Assembly (NCBI RefSeq): GCF_000238255.3
Contig: NZ_CP011039.1
Coordinates: forward strand, 2,033,001-2,097,000
Direction of reading: 5' to 3'
Source: Pseudoalteromonas spongiae UST010723-006
Lineage (GTDB): Bacteria > Pseudomonadota > Gammaproteobacteria > Enterobacterales > Alteromonadaceae
DNA: 64,000 bases
Shown here: piece after piece, positions 10,567 to 20,750 of the stretch
How positions within the stretch are numbered: the stretch's first letter is position 1
How the letters are laid out: each line of letters opens with the position of its first letter
Notes under the pieces: model-generated
What the model was told of the DNA's origin: nothing
The model's input: the letters and a program-made list of their open reading frames with translations, nothing else
The model's database searches: none
Program-made: the position numbers and the translations under genes

Positions 10567-10582
10567 AAACTGTATTCAGTTT
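10567..10582. promoter_or_regulatory. Inverted repeat upstream of lon
   Basis: AAACTG-TATT-CAGTTT is a perfect 6-bp inverted repeat, 40-55 bases before the lon ATG. It lies where an operator or promoter spacer could be. No known regulator is assigned. Confidence 0.3.
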
Positions 10583-10654
10583 AGTCAGCAAATTATAAAT
10601 TTTTAGATTATTTGTGAATATGGGGATAGTTAATCAAGAGATCAATGCTTTTAT

Positions 10655-10684
10655 AAAAAAAGGAGCCATTTGGCCCCTTTTTCG
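10655..10684 (-). terminator. Terminator downstream of clpX
   Basis: On the minus strand, AAAGGGGCCA and TGGCTCCTTT form a stem with one mismatch, followed by T residues. It separates clpX from lon. Confidence 0.75.
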
Positions 10685-10700
10685 TTCAATAATCAAACAA

Positions 10701-11984
10701 CTATTCTGATACTGCTTTATCAGGCGTTGCATTCTCGTAAATCAGAATTGGGTCTGACTCACCCTTGATTACTGTTTCATCGATTACGACTTTTGATACT
10801 TCATCCATTGATGGTAACTCGTACATAGTATCAAGCAGTACACCTTCAACAATTGAACGTAGGCCACGTGCACCTGTTTTGCGCTCCATTGCTTTATGCG
10901 CAATCGCTTTAAGTGCATCTTCGCGGAATTCTAGCTCAACGTTTTCCATTTCAAACAATGAACCATATTGCTTGGTTAATGCGTTTTTCGGCTCACTTAA
11001 GATTTGCACAAGTGCAGCCTCGTCAAGCTCGCCTAATGTTGCAACAACAGGTAGACGACCAATGAACTCAGGAATAAGACCATATTTAACCAAGTCTTCT
11101 GGTTCAACGTCTTGGAACGCTTCCGTAAGTGAACGTTTTGAGTCGCTTGATTTTACATCGACACCAAAGCCAATACCGGTATTTTTGCTTCCACGCGCTT
11201 CAATCACTTTATCTAGGCCTGCAAATGCGCCGCCACAGATAAATAAGATTTTAGAAGTATCTACTTGTAGAAACTCTTGCTGTGGATGCTTACGGCCACC
11301 TTGTGGTGGAACTGACGCAACCGTACCTTCAATTAGCTTAAGTAATGCTTGCTGCACACCTTCACCCGATACATCACGGGTAATCGATGGGTTGTCTGCT
11401 TTACGTGAAATTTTGTCAATTTCATCAATATAAACAATACCACGCTGCGCTTTTTCAACATCGTAATCGCATTTCTGTAGCAGCTTTTGAATGATGTTTT
11501 CGACATCTTCACCCACGTAACCTGCTTCAGTTAACGTAGTTGCATCTGCCATCGTAAATGGTACATCAAGTAGCTTAGCCATGGTTTCAGCAAGCAATGT
11601 TTTACCACTACCTGTTGGACCGATAAGCAAAATATTACTTTTACCTAGCTCTACAGGGTTTTTGCCAGTTAAATGACGTAAACGTTTGTAGTGATTGTAT
11701 ACTGCAACCGAAAGTACTTTCTTCGCATGCTCTTGACCAATTACATAGTCATCTAAGTTACTGCGAATTTCTTTTGGTGTTGGTAAGCGATCTTGGCTAG
11801 CTTGTGCTGGCGCAATATCTTTTATTTCTTCACGAATAATGTCATTACACAGTTCAACACACTCATCACAGATATACACTGATGGCCCTGCGATAAGTTT
11901 ACGAACTTCGTGCTGGCTTTTACCACAAAATGAGCAGTAGAGTAATTTTCCGCTCTTATCGCCGTCACTCCGATTTTCAGACAT
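10701..11984 (-). CDS. clpX: ClpX, ATPase subunit of ClpXP
   Basis: AAA+ unfoldase that feeds substrates, including tmRNA-tagged proteins, to ClpP. The N-terminal zinc domain uses Cys17, Cys20, Cys39 and Cys42. Walker A is GPTGSGKT at 122-129, and Walker B is YIDEIDK. The ClpP-docking IGF loop is visible in GIGFGVD. The length of 427 residues is close to E. coli (424). It lies 111 bases downstream of clpP in the same direction. Confidence 0.97.
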   Translation of the reverse strand: MSENRSDGDKSGKLLYCSFCGKSQHEVRKLIAGPSVYICDECVELCNDIIREEIKDIAPAQASQDRLPTPKEIRSNLDDYVIGQEHAKKVLSVAVYNHYKRLRHLTGKNPVELGKSNILLIGPTGSGKTLLAETMAKLLDVPFTMADATTLTEAGYVGEDVENIIQKLLQKCDYDVEKAQRGIVYIDEIDKISRKADNPSITRDVSGEGVQQALLKLIEGTVASVPPQGGRKHPQQEFLQVDTSKILFICGGAFAGLDKVIEARGSKNTGIGFGVDVKSSDSKRSLTEAFQDVEPEDLVKYGLIPEFIGRLPVVATLGELDEAALVQILSEPKNALTKQYGSLFEMENVELEFREDALKAIAHKAMERKTGARGLRSIVEGVLLDTMYELPSMDEVSKVVIDETVIKGESDPILIYENATPDKAVSE

Positions 11985-12095
11985 TAAGCTACCTCTTAAT
12001 ATTCTTCCCGACCTTTTTATTTTACCTAAATAAAAGGCGTTTGTTTACAACGAGCTTCTTTACCATTATGGCAAAGGTTTATTAGCAACGCTAAA

Positions 12096-12707
12096 TTAAT
12101 CTCGCTGTGAAAGTATGCCGTCAACTAAACCGTAGTCAACTGCTTGCTGAGCACTCATAAAGTTGTCACGATCTGTATCGTTCGATACAACTTCTAACGG
12201 CTGTCCAGTGTGCTCGGCCATTAATCTATTTAGTTTATCTTTGATTGATAAAATTTCTTTAGCATGAATTTCAAAATCAGATGCCTGACCTTGGAAGCCA
12301 CCCAGTGGTTGGTGAATCATCACACGAGAATTTGGTAAACAGAAACGTTTGCCTTTAGTACCACCAGATAACAAAAATGCGCCCATGCTTGCCGCTTGAC
12401 CAATACATACCGTACTGATATTTGGCTTGATAAACTTCATGGTGTCGTAAATTGCCATACCCGCGGTAACCGAGCCACCTGGCGAGTTAATATAAATAAA
12501 AATGTCTTTTTCAGGGTTTTCTGATTCTAAAAACAATAATTGAGCCACAATTAAGTTAGCCATATTGTCTTCAACTTGACCTGTTAGAAAGATAACACGT
12601 TCTTTTAATAATCGCGAATAGATGTCGTATGAGCGCTCACCTTTAGCAGTTTGCTCAACTACCATAGGCACTAATGCATTTAAAGGATCGACTGGGTTAT
12701 TTAACAT
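12096..12707 (-). CDS. clpP: ClpP, proteolytic subunit of ClpXP/ClpAP
   Basis: Serine protease that forms a tetradecameric chamber. The catalytic triad is readable as Ser107 (GQAASMGAF), His132 (VMIHQPLGG) and Asp181 (DRDNFMS). Its 203 residues include a short N-terminal propeptide-like region. It lies between tig and clpX, the conserved order, with a hairpin separating it from tig. Confidence 0.97.
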   Translation of the reverse strand: MLNNPVDPLNALVPMVVEQTAKGERSYDIYSRLLKERVIFLTGQVEDNMANLIVAQLLFLESENPEKDIFIYINSPGGSVTAGMAIYDTMKFIKPNISTVCIGQAASMGAFLLSGGTKGKRFCLPNSRVMIHQPLGGFQGQASDFEIHAKEILSIKDKLNRLMAEHTGQPLEVVSNDTDRDNFMSAQQAVDYGLVDGILSQRD

Positions 12708-12816
12708 TATTAATACTTTCCTTTTGTGCTAACAAAGTCCAAACGTAATTTTGTTAACATATGACGCTGAAACTATGCGGAATTAACATTCCAACTGATT
12801 ATCAGATTACCGGCAA

Positions 12817-12868
12817 TAAAAATGGCCCGGTACGAACTGCAAATTTTGCAGAGATACACGAGCCATTT
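12817..12868 (-). terminator. Nested hairpin / terminator between tig and clpP
   Basis: On the minus strand an outer stem AAATGGC / GCCATTT encloses an inner perfect hairpin CTGCAAA-ATTTGCAG, and the outer arm runs into TTTTTATTG. It fits a rho-independent terminator or attenuator downstream of tig. Confidence 0.6.
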
Positions 12869-12897
12869 AATCGTTAGCTAACGTTTAAGTCAATGAC

Positions 12898-14202
12898 TTA
12901 TTGCGCAGCTTGTGGATTCATGATGTCGTCAAAGCCTTTTGCTACTTCTGAAACAGTTGCTTTTGCAAGTACTGAATCAATTGCAGCTTCTTCAAGCGCT
13001 ACATTACGCATCTGTTGCATAAGTTGCTCGTTTGACTTGTAGTACTCAACAACTTCAGTCGGATCTTCGTATGCTGAAGCCATAGTAGCGATAAGCTCTT
13101 CAACTTTAGCGTCGTCTGCTTTGATCTCGTTTGACTTGATTACTTCACCTAAAAGTAGGCCAGTCTTTACGCGAGTCGCTGCTTGCTCTTGGAATAGCTC
13201 AGCTGGAAGCTCAGGCATGTTTTTAGCGTCGCCGCCAAAACGTTGTGCAGCTTGCTGACGAAGTACGTCGATTTCTTGACCGATAAGTGCTTTAGGCGCT
13301 TCGATTTCGTTAGTTTCAAGAAGACCTTTAATTACCTGATCTTTAACCTGTGCTTTAACAGCTTGGTCAAGTTCACGGCTCATGTTTTTCTTCACTTCTT
13401 CTTTAAGTGCGTCTAAACCGCCTTCTGCAACACCGAATGTTACTGCGAATTCATCTGTAAGTTCAGGAAGTTCTTGAACTTCAACTTTGTTTACAGTGAT
13501 AGTGAACTGAGCAGGCTTACCTTTAAGGTTTTCTGCGTGGTATTCTTCAGGGAAAGTTACGTCAACAACAACTTCTTCGCCCGCTTTCTTACCAACGATG
13601 CCGTCTTCGAAACCTGGGATCATACGACCTTGGCCAAGTTCTAGTGGGAAGTTTTCAGCTTTACCGCCTTCAAACTCTTCACCGTCGATAGTACCTACGA
13701 AATCGATTGTTACACGGCTTTCTGCTGCAGCTGCTTCTTCAGTTTCAACCCAAGTAGCGTGTTGCTTACGAAGTGTTACAAGCATGTTTTCAAGATCTGC
13801 GTCAGTTACTTCTGCAACTGGCTTCTCTACTGAGATTTTTTCTAAATCTTTGATTTCAACTTCTGGGTAAACTTCAAAAGTTGCAGAGAATTCTAGGTCT
13901 TTACCAGCTTCAAGCGTTTTTGGCTCGAATGAAGGCGCGCCAGCTGGGTTCAGTTTCTCAGCGATTACCGCATCAATGTACTGACGTTGCATAAGGTCAC
14001 CAGCAACTTCTTGACGTACTGCTGCACCGTAACGCTTATTGATGATAGACACAGGAACCTTGCCTGGACGGAAACCATCGATACGCTGTGTTTTTGAAAG
14101 TTGTTGTAAGCGTTTTTTAACTTCTGTATCAATGTTCTCAGCTGGAACAGTGATTGTAATGCGGCGCTCTAGGCCTTGAGTAGTCTCAACAGAAACTTGC
14201 AT
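12898..14202 (-). CDS. tig: Trigger factor, ribosome-associated chaperone
   Basis: The first chaperone met by nascent chains. The N-terminal ribosome-binding signature GFRPGKVP is at about 44-51. The FKBP-type PPIase domain covers about 160-245 ([32 protein letters not shown]). The C-terminal helical chaperone arms complete 434 residues, the usual length. It leads the tig-clpP-clpX-lon block. Its upstream region carries a palindromic repeat (14311-14358). Confidence 0.97.
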   Translation of the reverse strand: MQVSVETTQGLERRITITVPAENIDTEVKKRLQQLSKTQRIDGFRPGKVPVSIINKRYGAAVRQEVAGDLMQRQYIDAVIAEKLNPAGAPSFEPKTLEAGKDLEFSATFEVYPEVEIKDLEKISVEKPVAEVTDADLENMLVTLRKQHATWVETEEAAAAESRVTIDFVGTIDGEEFEGGKAENFPLELGQGRMIPGFEDGIVGKKAGEEVVVDVTFPEEYHAENLKGKPAQFTITVNKVEVQELPELTDEFAVTFGVAEGGLDALKEEVKKNMSRELDQAVKAQVKDQVIKGLLETNEIEAPKALIGQEIDVLRQQAAQRFGGDAKNMPELPAELFQEQAATRVKTGLLLGEVIKSNEIKADDAKVEELIATMASAYEDPTEVVEYYKSNEQLMQQMRNVALEEAAIDSVLAKATVSEVAKGFDDIMNPQAAQ

Positions 14203-14310
14203 GTTTTACCTCAATCTTTTAAATATGGCGTTTTTTACGCCTTCCTTTACCCAGTGACATGTGCAAAAAAGAGTGTGTATCGCTTTATTGCTCACTGTGG
14301 AATAACCCTA

Positions 14311-14358
14311 ATACCAATCTGATAATCAAACCGTCAAATTTGCTTATCAGATTGGTAT
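14311..14358. repeat. Palindromic intergenic repeat upstream of tig
   Basis: ATACCAATCTGATAA (14311-14325) and its exact reverse complement (14344-14358) flank an 18-base loop. This perfect 15-bp inverted repeat lies in the 306-base stretch between tig and the last tRNA (14203-14508), where I see no gene. A 13-base piece of the same sequence recurs at 12796-12808 on the other side of tig. It resembles dispersed palindromic elements of marine gammaproteobacteria. Confidence 0.6.
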
Positions 14359-14508
14359 GAAGCGTTTCAAGTTAAACTTTAGACGCGGCATTATAACGCA
14401 ATAATTGAGATAGTCGAGCATCCTAGTGAAATTAATGAAAATGGATAAAAACACGGATAATTTCGATGAATTTTGAAGCAGAATGAAAGATTTTTGAGGG
14501 AGATAAAG

Positions 14509-14585
14509 TGGTCGGCGTTGCAGGATTTGAACCTGCGACCCCTTGGACCCAAACCAAGTGCGCTACCAAGCTGCGCTAAACGCCG
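14509..14585 (-). tRNA. tRNA-Pro (anticodon UGG), copy 3 of the array
   Basis: The 77 nt include an encoded CCA. Acceptor arms CGGCGTT / AACGCCG pair. The anticodon stem CTTGG-TTTGGGT-CCAAG gives anticodon TGG. It is identical to the copies at 14612 and 14941. Confidence 0.95.
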
Positions 14586-14611
14586 ACTATAAGATGTGTG
14601 TACTGTAAAAA

Positions 14612-14688
14612 TGGTCGGCGTTGCAGGATTTGAACCTGCGACCCCTTGGACCCAAACCAAGTGCGCTACCAAGCTGCGCTAAACGCCG
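14612..14688 (-). tRNA. tRNA-Pro (anticodon UGG), copy 2 of the array
   Basis: The 77-nt sequence is the same as the copy at 14509, with encoded CCA and anticodon TGG. The spacer between the two copies is 26 bases. Confidence 0.95.
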
Positions 14689-14707
14689 AAACAGTACTAA
14701 AGTAAGA

Positions 14708-14784
14708 TGGGGCGACTGACGAGACTTGAACTCGCGACAACCGGAATCACAATCCAGGGCTCTACCAACTGAGCTACAGCCGCC
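14708..14784 (-). tRNA. tRNA-His (anticodon GUG)
   Basis: 77 nt with the extra 5-prime G typical of tRNA-His paired with C73, and encoded CCA. Acceptor arms GCGGCTG / CAGTCGC pair with one G-U. The anticodon loop ATTGTGATT gives GTG. Confidence 0.95.
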
Positions 14785-14820
14785 ACTACTTTATGCAGTG
14801 TGTTGTTTACTTTTATAAAA

Positions 14821-14897
<77 letters not shown>

Positions 14898-14940
14898 ATT
14901 TCGAACCACACCTTACGTGCAGAAACCCTTTATAAAAAAG

Positions 14941-15017
14941 TGGTCGGCGTTGCAGGATTTGAACCTGCGACCCCTTGGACCCAAACCAAGTGCGCTACCA
15001 AGCTGCGCTAAACGCCG
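14941..15017 (-). tRNA. tRNA-Pro (anticodon UGG), first gene of the array
   Basis: 77 nt, identical to the other two proline copies. It is the promoter-proximal gene of the five-tRNA operon. Confidence 0.95.
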
Positions 15018-15061
15018 ACTGTTTTGAACATTCATGTGAGTGCTCGTAAACAACGGGGTGC

Positions 15062-15090
15062 ATAATAGTGATTTGACCTTGCCCCGTCAA
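15062..15090 (-). promoter_or_regulatory. Promoter of the tRNA operon with GC-rich discriminator
   Basis: On the minus strand, TTGACG (15090-15085), a 17-base spacer and TATTAT (15067-15062) form a near-consensus sigma-70 promoter. It is followed by GCACCCCG, a GC-rich discriminator typical of stable-RNA promoters under stringent control. The first tRNA begins about 45 bases downstream. Confidence 0.8.
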
Positions 15091-15288
15091 ACCTTTTTTT
15101 TGAAAAAACTGTTCAACTGGTTAAATTTAACCCTAAGTGTTCACATTTTGTTAAAAGCATGACTTTAACGCATAAAAGATAATCAAACATATCGGACATT
15201 TGTCCGCTAACACCTGTTGGCTATTGTTTAAATTCATGAGAAAATGCGCCCCACTCCACACTTTAGTATCTTATATGTAGGTTTTTTA

Positions 15289-16143
15289 ATGTCAGCAAAC
15301 ATCATTGACGGCAAAGCAATTGCAAAACAAGTTAGAACATCTGTTGCAGAACGTGTAGCAGAACGTAAAGCACAAGGACTACGCGCCCCCGGCCTAGCGG
15401 TTGTGTTAGTAGGTCAAGATCCTGCTAGTCAAGTTTATGTTGGCTCAAAACGTAAAGCATGTGAAGAAGTGGGTTTTGTGTCTAAGTCGTTCGATTTACC
15501 TGGTGATGCAACACAACAGCAACTACTCGATTTAGTAGAACAGCTAAACAATGACTCAGAAGTTGACGGTATCTTAGTACAGCTACCGTTACCTGAAGGT
15601 TTAGATGCAGAGCAAATCTTAGAAAGAATTACACCACATAAAGATGTTGATGGCTTCCACCCTTATAACGTAGGTCGACTAGCACAACGTATGCCTGCGC
15701 TTCGTCCATGTACGCCTAAAGGTATTATCACATTGCTTGATTCAACTGGCGTTAAATACAAAGGTATGGACGCAGTGGTTGTTGGTGCATCTAATATTGT
15801 AGGTCGCCCAATGGCGTTAGAACTGTTACTTGCTGGTTGTACAACAACCGTTTGTCATAAATTTACTAAAAACCTTGAAGAGCACGTTCGCCGTGCTGAC
15901 TTAGTCGTTGTGGCTGTAGGTAAAGCTGAATTTATTCCTGGTGAGTGGATTAAAAAAGGCGCAATTGTTATTGATGTAGGTATTAACCGTTTAGAGTCAG
16001 GTCAACTAGTGGGTGATGTGGCATATGATGTTGCAGCTGAAAACGCAAGCTTTATTACCCCTGTACCAGGTGGTGTTGGCCCAATGACAGTGGCGAGCTT
16101 AATTGCTAACACGCTTGAAGCATGTGAGACATATCACAGCTAG
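15289..16143 (+). CDS. folD: FolD, methylene-THF dehydrogenase / methenyl-THF cyclohydrolase
   Basis: Bifunctional enzyme that interconverts 5,10-methylene- and 10-formyl-tetrahydrofolate with NADP. Active-site Tyr50 and Lys54 are in [14 protein letters not shown]. The cofactor-binding signature is [12 protein letters not shown], and the C-terminal [12 protein letters not shown] is characteristic. I chose ATG 15289 ([10 protein letters not shown], 284 residues), the family's usual beginning, over an in-frame start at 15244. It converges on cysS with a shared terminator. Confidence 0.96.
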   Translation: MSANIIDGKAIAKQVRTSVAERVAERKAQGLRAPGLAVVLVGQDPASQVYVGSKRKACEEVGFVSKSFDLPGDATQQQLLDLVEQLNNDSEVDGILVQLPLPEGLDAEQILERITPHKDVDGFHPYNVGRLAQRMPALRPCTPKGIITLLDSTGVKYKGMDAVVVGASNIVGRPMALELLLAGCTTTVCHKFTKNLEEHVRRADLVVVAVGKAEFIPGEWIKKGAIVIDVGINRLESGQLVGDVAYDVAAENASFITPVPGGVGPMTVASLIANTLEACETYHS

Positions 16144-16164
16144 AGTTTAGAGTTCAAATCCCAA

Positions 16165-16194
16165 TAAAAAAGGTTGCCGCGGCAACCTTTTTTA
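16165..16194. terminator. Bidirectional terminator between folD and cysS
   Basis: AAAAAAGGTTGCC-GC-GGCAACCTTTTTT is a near-perfect hairpin with A and T tracts on either side, serving both convergent genes. Confidence 0.9.
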
Positions 16195-16212
16195 TTGTTC
16201 AAACTTAAAAAT

Positions 16213-17589
16213 TTAAGCTTTACGCCACGTTGTTTTGCCTGCGCTATCCTCTAGCACAACCCCCAAAGCGGTTAGCTTATCACGCGCTTCATCTGCTAGT
16301 GCCCAGTTTTTGTCAGCACGTGCTTGATTACGCTGTAAAATCAGCGCTTCAATTTCTGCTACTTCATCATCGGCTTGTTCACCTTGCAAAAAGCTTTCAG
16401 GATCTTGCTGTGCGATGCCTAGAATTTCACCTAGTGTTTTAAGAATAAATGCAAGTTGACCAGCTTGGTTCGCATCTTCATCTTTTAAACGGTTAATTTC
16501 TTTTGCCAGTTCAAAAATAACAGGCAATGCTTCAGGCGTATTGAAATCATCATTCATCGCAGTGTTGAAGCGTGCTACATAGTCATTTTCAAGTGATGTT
16601 TCGACCACCTCAACACCACGAAGTGCGGTATAGATACGCTCCATTGCTGCACGCGCTTGTTCTAAATTCTCGGTTGAGTAATTTAGCTGGCTACGATAAT
16701 GACCGTTAATTAAGAAAAAGCGTACCGATTCACGATCATACTCTTTCAATACATCACGCAAAGTAAAGAAGTTGCCTAACGACTTAGACATTTTTTCTTT
16801 ATTTACTTGTACCATGCCAGTGTGGATCCACGTATTCACATACTTTTCACCGGTAGCGCAGCATGACTGGGCAATTTCATTCTCATGGTGAGGGAATTGT
16901 AAATCTGACCCACCACCGTGAATATCAAAATGCGCGCCTAAATGCTTGTTGCTCATTGCTGAACACTCAATATGCCAACCTGGGCGGCCTTCACCCCACG
17001 GGCTTGACCATGATGGTTCGTCTACTTTGGCTTTTTTCCAAAGAACAAAATCAAGTGGATCGTCTTTGCCTTCAGCAACGTCTACGCGCGCGCCTGCTTG
17101 CAACATATCTAAATCTTGTTGCGACAGTGAACCGTACTGCTCAAAGGTTGATACATCGAAAAGCACATCACCGTTGCTTGCTACATAGGCATGCTTTTTA
17201 TCAATCAAGCGTTCAATCATCTCAATGATTTCATCCATATGACCGGTTACTGTTGGCTCGATATCAGCTGGCAACATATTCAGCGCATCAAAATCTTCGT
17301 GCATCGCTTTGGTCATACGTACGGTTAGCGCATCAATTGCTTCGCCATTTTCGTTTGCACGTTTAATAATTTTATCATCAACGTCTGTGATATTACGTAC
17401 ATAAGTAACATCAAAGCCACTGTGGCGAAGAAAACGATTCATCACATCAAACGACACATACGTGCGTGCATGACCAACGTGACAGTAATCATAAATGGTG
17501 ATACCACACACATACATGCCTACTTTGCCAGCTACAAGTGGTTTAAAGGCTTCTTTTTGTCGTGTAAGTGTGTTGTAAATCTGCAACAT
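16213..17589 (-). CDS. cysS: Cysteinyl-tRNA synthetase
   Basis: Class I aminoacyl-tRNA synthetase that charges tRNA-Cys. Cys28 of the zinc site, the HIGH-type motif HVGHA at 37-41 and KMSKS near residue 265 are all readable. The second zinc-ligand region [10 protein letters not shown] and [15 protein letters not shown] are typical. The length of 458 residues is normal. It is divergent from ppiB across 141 bases that must hold both promoters. Confidence 0.97.
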   Translation of the reverse strand: MLQIYNTLTRQKEAFKPLVAGKVGMYVCGITIYDYCHVGHARTYVSFDVMNRFLRHSGFDVTYVRNITDVDDKIIKRANENGEAIDALTVRMTKAMHEDFDALNMLPADIEPTVTGHMDEIIEMIERLIDKKHAYVASNGDVLFDVSTFEQYGSLSQQDLDMLQAGARVDVAEGKDDPLDFVLWKKAKVDEPSWSSPWGEGRPGWHIECSAMSNKHLGAHFDIHGGGSDLQFPHHENEIAQSCCATGEKYVNTWIHTGMVQVNKEKMSKSLGNFFTLRDVLKEYDRESVRFFLINGHYRSQLNYSTENLEQARAAMERIYTALRGVEVVETSLENDYVARFNTAMNDDFNTPEALPVIFELAKEINRLKDEDANQAGQLAFILKTLGEILGIAQQDPESFLQGEQADDEVAEIEALILQRNQARADKNWALADEARDKLTALGVVLEDSAGKTTWRKA

Positions 17590-17730
17590 TTATAATTTCC
17601 TCTATGTTTGCGCATACTAAAGCGGCATTTTAACATGGTTGTGGTTAACGGATAAATCTTTCTTTGTTCTATTACCAGATATTTTATAAAATAGCCTGAC
17701 ACTTATTAAAAACTAACAGTTGGAATAAAC

Positions 17731-18225
17731 ATGGTTACTATTAAAACCAATTTTGGCGACATCAAAATCGCTTTAAATGCAGAAAAAGCACCGAAAACAG
17801 TAGAAAACTTTATTAACTATGTAAAATCGGGTTTTTACGACGGTACTATCTTCCACCGTGTTATTGACGGCTTTATGGTTCAAGGTGGTGGTTTCACTGC
17901 TGACATGGAACAAAAAGACGTACAAGCACCAATTGAAAACGAAGCAAATAACGGCCTAGAAAATAAAGTAGGCACGATTGCAATGGCACGTACGCCAGAT
18001 CCACACTCAGCAACAGCACAGTTTTTCATTAATGTGAACAACAATGACTTCTTAAACTTCACTAGCGAAACATCGCAAGGTTGGGGTTACTGTGTATTTG
18101 GCGAGATTGTTGAAGGCATGGACATCGTAGAGAAAATCAAAGCAGTACCAACAGGTAGTTATGGTTTCCACCAAGACGTTCCACTTGATTCAGTTGTGAT
18201 TGAAAGCGCAACTATCGACGCTTAA
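17731..18225 (+). CDS. ppiB: PpiB, cytoplasmic cyclophilin-type peptidyl-prolyl isomerase
   Basis: Cyclophilin domain over the whole 164 residues ([48 protein letters not shown]). No signal peptide is seen, so the cytoplasmic B form is likely. It catalyses proline cis-trans isomerisation. lpxH follows after 44 bases in the same direction, the pairing found in E. coli. A weak TTTGCC / GGCAAA hairpin lies between them. Confidence 0.95.
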   Translation: MVTIKTNFGDIKIALNAEKAPKTVENFINYVKSGFYDGTIFHRVIDGFMVQGGGFTADMEQKDVQAPIENEANNGLENKVGTIAMARTPDPHSATAQFFINVNNNDFLNFTSETSQGWGYCVFGEIVEGMDIVEKIKAVPTGSYGFHQDVPLDSVVIESATIDA

Positions 18226-18269
18226 TAAGCATATTTGCCTCGGGTAACTGGGGCAAATTCTTATCTATT

Positions 18270-18992
18270 ATGAATAAAACCTACTTTATTGCAGATCTGC
18301 ACTTAAGCGACGACACCTCCTTGATCAATCAAGGCTTTTTTAACTTTATAGATAACTTAAAGCAGAACGCAAAATCAGTAGATGCCCTGTATATTTTGGG
18401 TGACTTTTTTGAAGCCTGGATTGGCGATGACAATCATACAGCACTCAATCAAAAAGTTGCCAATGAATTAAACGAATTGAGTCAGGCAGGGGTAAAACTC
18501 TATTTTACCCATGGTAATCGCGACTTTTTAATTAAAAAGCGCTACGCCAAAGCCTGCAATATGACGCTCCTGCCAGAGCAAACAATCATTAATTTATACG
18601 GCACGCCAACGCTAGTTTGTCATGGCGATGAGCTCTGCACCGACGATATCGAATACCAAAAATTCCGTAAAAAGAGTCGCTCTTGGTGGTGGCAAACATT
18701 AATGCTTAACTTACCGCTCAGTTTTCGCCAAAAAAAAGCGGCTAAGATTCGTGCTCACAGCAAACAATCAAAAAAAATGAAGTCGCAGGCCATTATGGAT
18801 GTTAACGAGCAAGCTGTAAGTGACACCTTTACTAAATTTAACGTCAGCCAGATGATCCACGGCCACACTCACCGCCCTAATGTGCATAAGTATGATAATA
18901 AAACGCGCTATGTACTTGGCGATTGGTATACTGATTTATGGTATATCGAGGCATCACAACAAGGCATTAAACTAATTAGTGAGCCTATATAA
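18270..18992 (+). CDS. lpxH: LpxH, UDP-2,3-diacylglucosamine pyrophosphatase
   Basis: Calcineurin-like metallophosphoesterase of lipid A synthesis that cleaves UDP-2,3-diacylglucosamine to lipid X and UMP. Metal-binding motifs run in order: DLHLSDD, GDFFEAWIGDD, THGNRDFL, CHGDELCTDD and HGHTHRP. The length of 240 residues is the usual size. It is transcribed after ppiB and ends at a terminator lying inside the convergent miaE. Confidence 0.95.
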   Translation: MNKTYFIADLHLSDDTSLINQGFFNFIDNLKQNAKSVDALYILGDFFEAWIGDDNHTALNQKVANELNELSQAGVKLYFTHGNRDFLIKKRYAKACNMTLLPEQTIINLYGTPTLVCHGDELCTDDIEYQKFRKKSRSWWWQTLMLNLPLSFRQKKAAKIRAHSKQSKKMKSQAIMDVNEQAVSDTFTKFNVSQMIHGHTHRPNVHKYDNKTRYVLGDWYTDLWYIEASQQGIKLISEPI

Positions 18993-19006
18993 AATGTAAC
19001 ACAATC

Positions 19007-19031
19007 AAAAAGAGCGCTAACTGCGCTCTTT
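19007..19031. terminator. Terminator shared by lpxH and miaE, overlapping the miaE 3-prime end
   Basis: AAAAGAGCG-CTAACTG-CGCTCTTTT. The T-run serves lpxH on the plus strand. The hairpin contains the miaE stop codon (19017-19019) in its loop and the last miaE codons in one arm. Confidence 0.8.
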
Positions 19032-19793
19032 TGGTTTTCCACTGTGAAATTTAAAATCATCATCCGGTGATGAAATAAGCTCGGCTTCTATTTCACCGAA
19101 GAACTTTACGCGATCGGAAATATCTTCTCCGGCAACTTGCTCTGCAAGGGCCAGATAATCTTCATAATGACGCGCTTCTGAGCGAAGCAATGAAATATAG
19201 AACTTACACAATTCATCATCTAAGTGTGGTGCGAGCTTGGCAAAACGCTCACAAGAACGTGCTTCAATGTAAGCGCCACAAATCAGTTTATCTACCAAAA
19301 TTGCAGGCTCGTGAGTACGTACATGGGTCATCATGCCTTTAGCGTAACGGCTTGCCGTAATATTTTCATAATCAATACCACGAGCAACCATGATCTCTAA
19401 TACTTGGTAAAAATGATGAAGCTCTTCTTTAATTAGCAATACCATTTTATCAATTAAGTCTTGGCCAAAATTAGAGTCACTCTTTGGCACAATTTCTTTA
19501 CTTAATTTGTAATGTTCAGCCAAGGATTCAAGCGAACCTTCTTTTTTATAGACAAACTTCTCATAAGGCTGAAACCATTCAAGTAAGGCTTCGCCACTTT
19601 TTTTGTCTGCGGCATATTTACGAATTAACCACATAGCCGTTTGCCCAGCTTTTAATTCACAAATTAAATGATCGAGTAATAAAACAGGTAAGTTTTCTGC
19701 TTTTTTGGCTTCAGTGATCCATTCATCGGGAGTTTCACACTGTAAAAACTGATAAATGGGCGCTAATAGTTCCTGATATTTCGCTAGACTCAT
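19017..19793 (-). CDS. miaE: MiaE, tRNA 2-methylthio-N6-isopentenyl-A37 hydroxylase
   Basis: Non-haem di-iron enzyme that hydroxylates the isopentenyl group of ms2i6A37 in tRNAs. The ferritin-like ligand pairs are visible as EELHHFYQV, EARSCERF and SEARHYEDY. I chose ATG 19793 (MSLAKYQELLAPIYQFL, 258 residues). A GTG at 19868 would add 25 residues with no family likeness. It is convergent with lpxH. Confidence 0.9.
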   Translation of the reverse strand: MSLAKYQELLAPIYQFLQCETPDEWITEAKKAENLPVLLLDHLICELKAGQTAMWLIRKYAADKKSGEALLEWFQPYEKFVYKKEGSLESLAEHYKLSKEIVPKSDSNFGQDLIDKMVLLIKEELHHFYQVLEIMVARGIDYENITASRYAKGMMTHVRTHEPAILVDKLICGAYIEARSCERFAKLAPHLDDELCKFYISLLRSEARHYEDYLALAEQVAGEDISDRVKFFGEIEAELISSPDDDFKFHSGKPKERS

Positions 19794-20055
19794 ATCTATG
19801 TTAGACAAAAATGAATAATAATTAATTTTATCATAACAACTTAAACTAAGTCTTGATTCTTCTTGCACCGCCTTTGCTTAGATTGATCTTTATCAGATTT
19901 CAAAAGCAACCCTAAATTATATTTCTTGACATTTTATTAACAATAACCAATAAGTAGTAGTGAGCTTGTTTAAAAAAACAACAAACGCTAAGTGATGAAT
20001 TTGAAGTCAAAAACCACATTAGCCAATCCGTTTAGGGTAATACAAGGAACACAAT

Positions 20056-20658
20056 ATGATATTAAATCATCTTTGGGGCTTATATGCTCACCCAAAAGAA
20101 GAATGGCAAACAATTGATGCTCGCCACGAAAGCTTTGGGTACAGCATGTCACACATTTTACTGATTGCTTTAGTACCAAGCATTATGGGGTATTTTTCAT
20201 CGGTTTACTTAGGCTGGAGTGTTGGCGTAGGCGACCGGATTTTCTTAACTGAATCAAGTGCAATGCTACTTGCGATATCAATGTACTTCGCCCTTATTGC
20301 CGGCGTATTTACACTTGCCTACCTAGCGCATTGGATGGCCATCACGTTCGGTGCAGAGCCAAGTTATACGCAAACACTTGAGCTTGCAGCTTACACTTCA
20401 ACACCTATTTTCATGTCGGCGCTTGCTGCGGTATATCCAGAGCTTTGGTTTATCGTGATTGTGGGTTGTGGCGCGGTCGCTTACTCAGTGTACTTACTGT
20501 ATACCGGCGTGCCTATTTTAATGCACATTCCTGAAGAGCGAGGTTTTATTTACGCAAGTTCAGTAGTGACCTGCGGTTTAGTGTTACTGGTGATAATTCT
20601 TGCGGCAACCGCAATTATGTGGACATCGGGTTTTGGACCTATGTTTACATCAGGCTAA
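20056..20658 (+). CDS. Yip1/YohC-family integral membrane protein
   Basis: 200 residues with about five hydrophobic segments (near 32-53, 73-95, 115-131, 134-150 and 175-195). The N-terminal LWGLYAHPKEEWQTI is the usual opening of Yip1-domain proteins such as E. coli YohC. The function of the bacterial family is not established. It stands alone between miaE and purF, with its own terminator downstream. AAGGA at 20044-20048 is the ribosome-binding site. Confidence 0.8.
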   Translation: MILNHLWGLYAHPKEEWQTIDARHESFGYSMSHILLIALVPSIMGYFSSVYLGWSVGVGDRIFLTESSAMLLAISMYFALIAGVFTLAYLAHWMAITFGAEPSYTQTLELAAYTSTPIFMSALAAVYPELWFIVIVGCGAVAYSVYLLYTGVPILMHIPEERGFIYASSVVTCGLVLLVIILAATAIMWTSGFGPMFTSG

Positions 20659-20704
20659 AATCAATTAATTCCTATTTCCAGCAAACTATATAGTTAATAA
20701 AAAC

Positions 20705-20730
20705 AAAAAGGAGCTTTAAGCTCCTTTTTT
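20705..20730. terminator. Bidirectional terminator between the Yip1 gene and purF
   Basis: AAAAAGGAGCTT and AAGCTCCTTTTTT form a compact hairpin with A/T tails usable by both convergent genes. Confidence 0.88.
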
Positions 20731-20750
20731 ATCGATTAACTTCTTAGAAA

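Noticed and set aside
10765..11433. 222-codon frame opposite clpX
   Set aside because: Fully antisense to a complete, conserved clpX; no ribosome-binding site or recognisable domain.
19926..19955. TTGACA promoter ahead of the Yip1 gene
   Set aside because: The -35 is perfect, but no acceptable -10 lies at 16-18 bases spacing.
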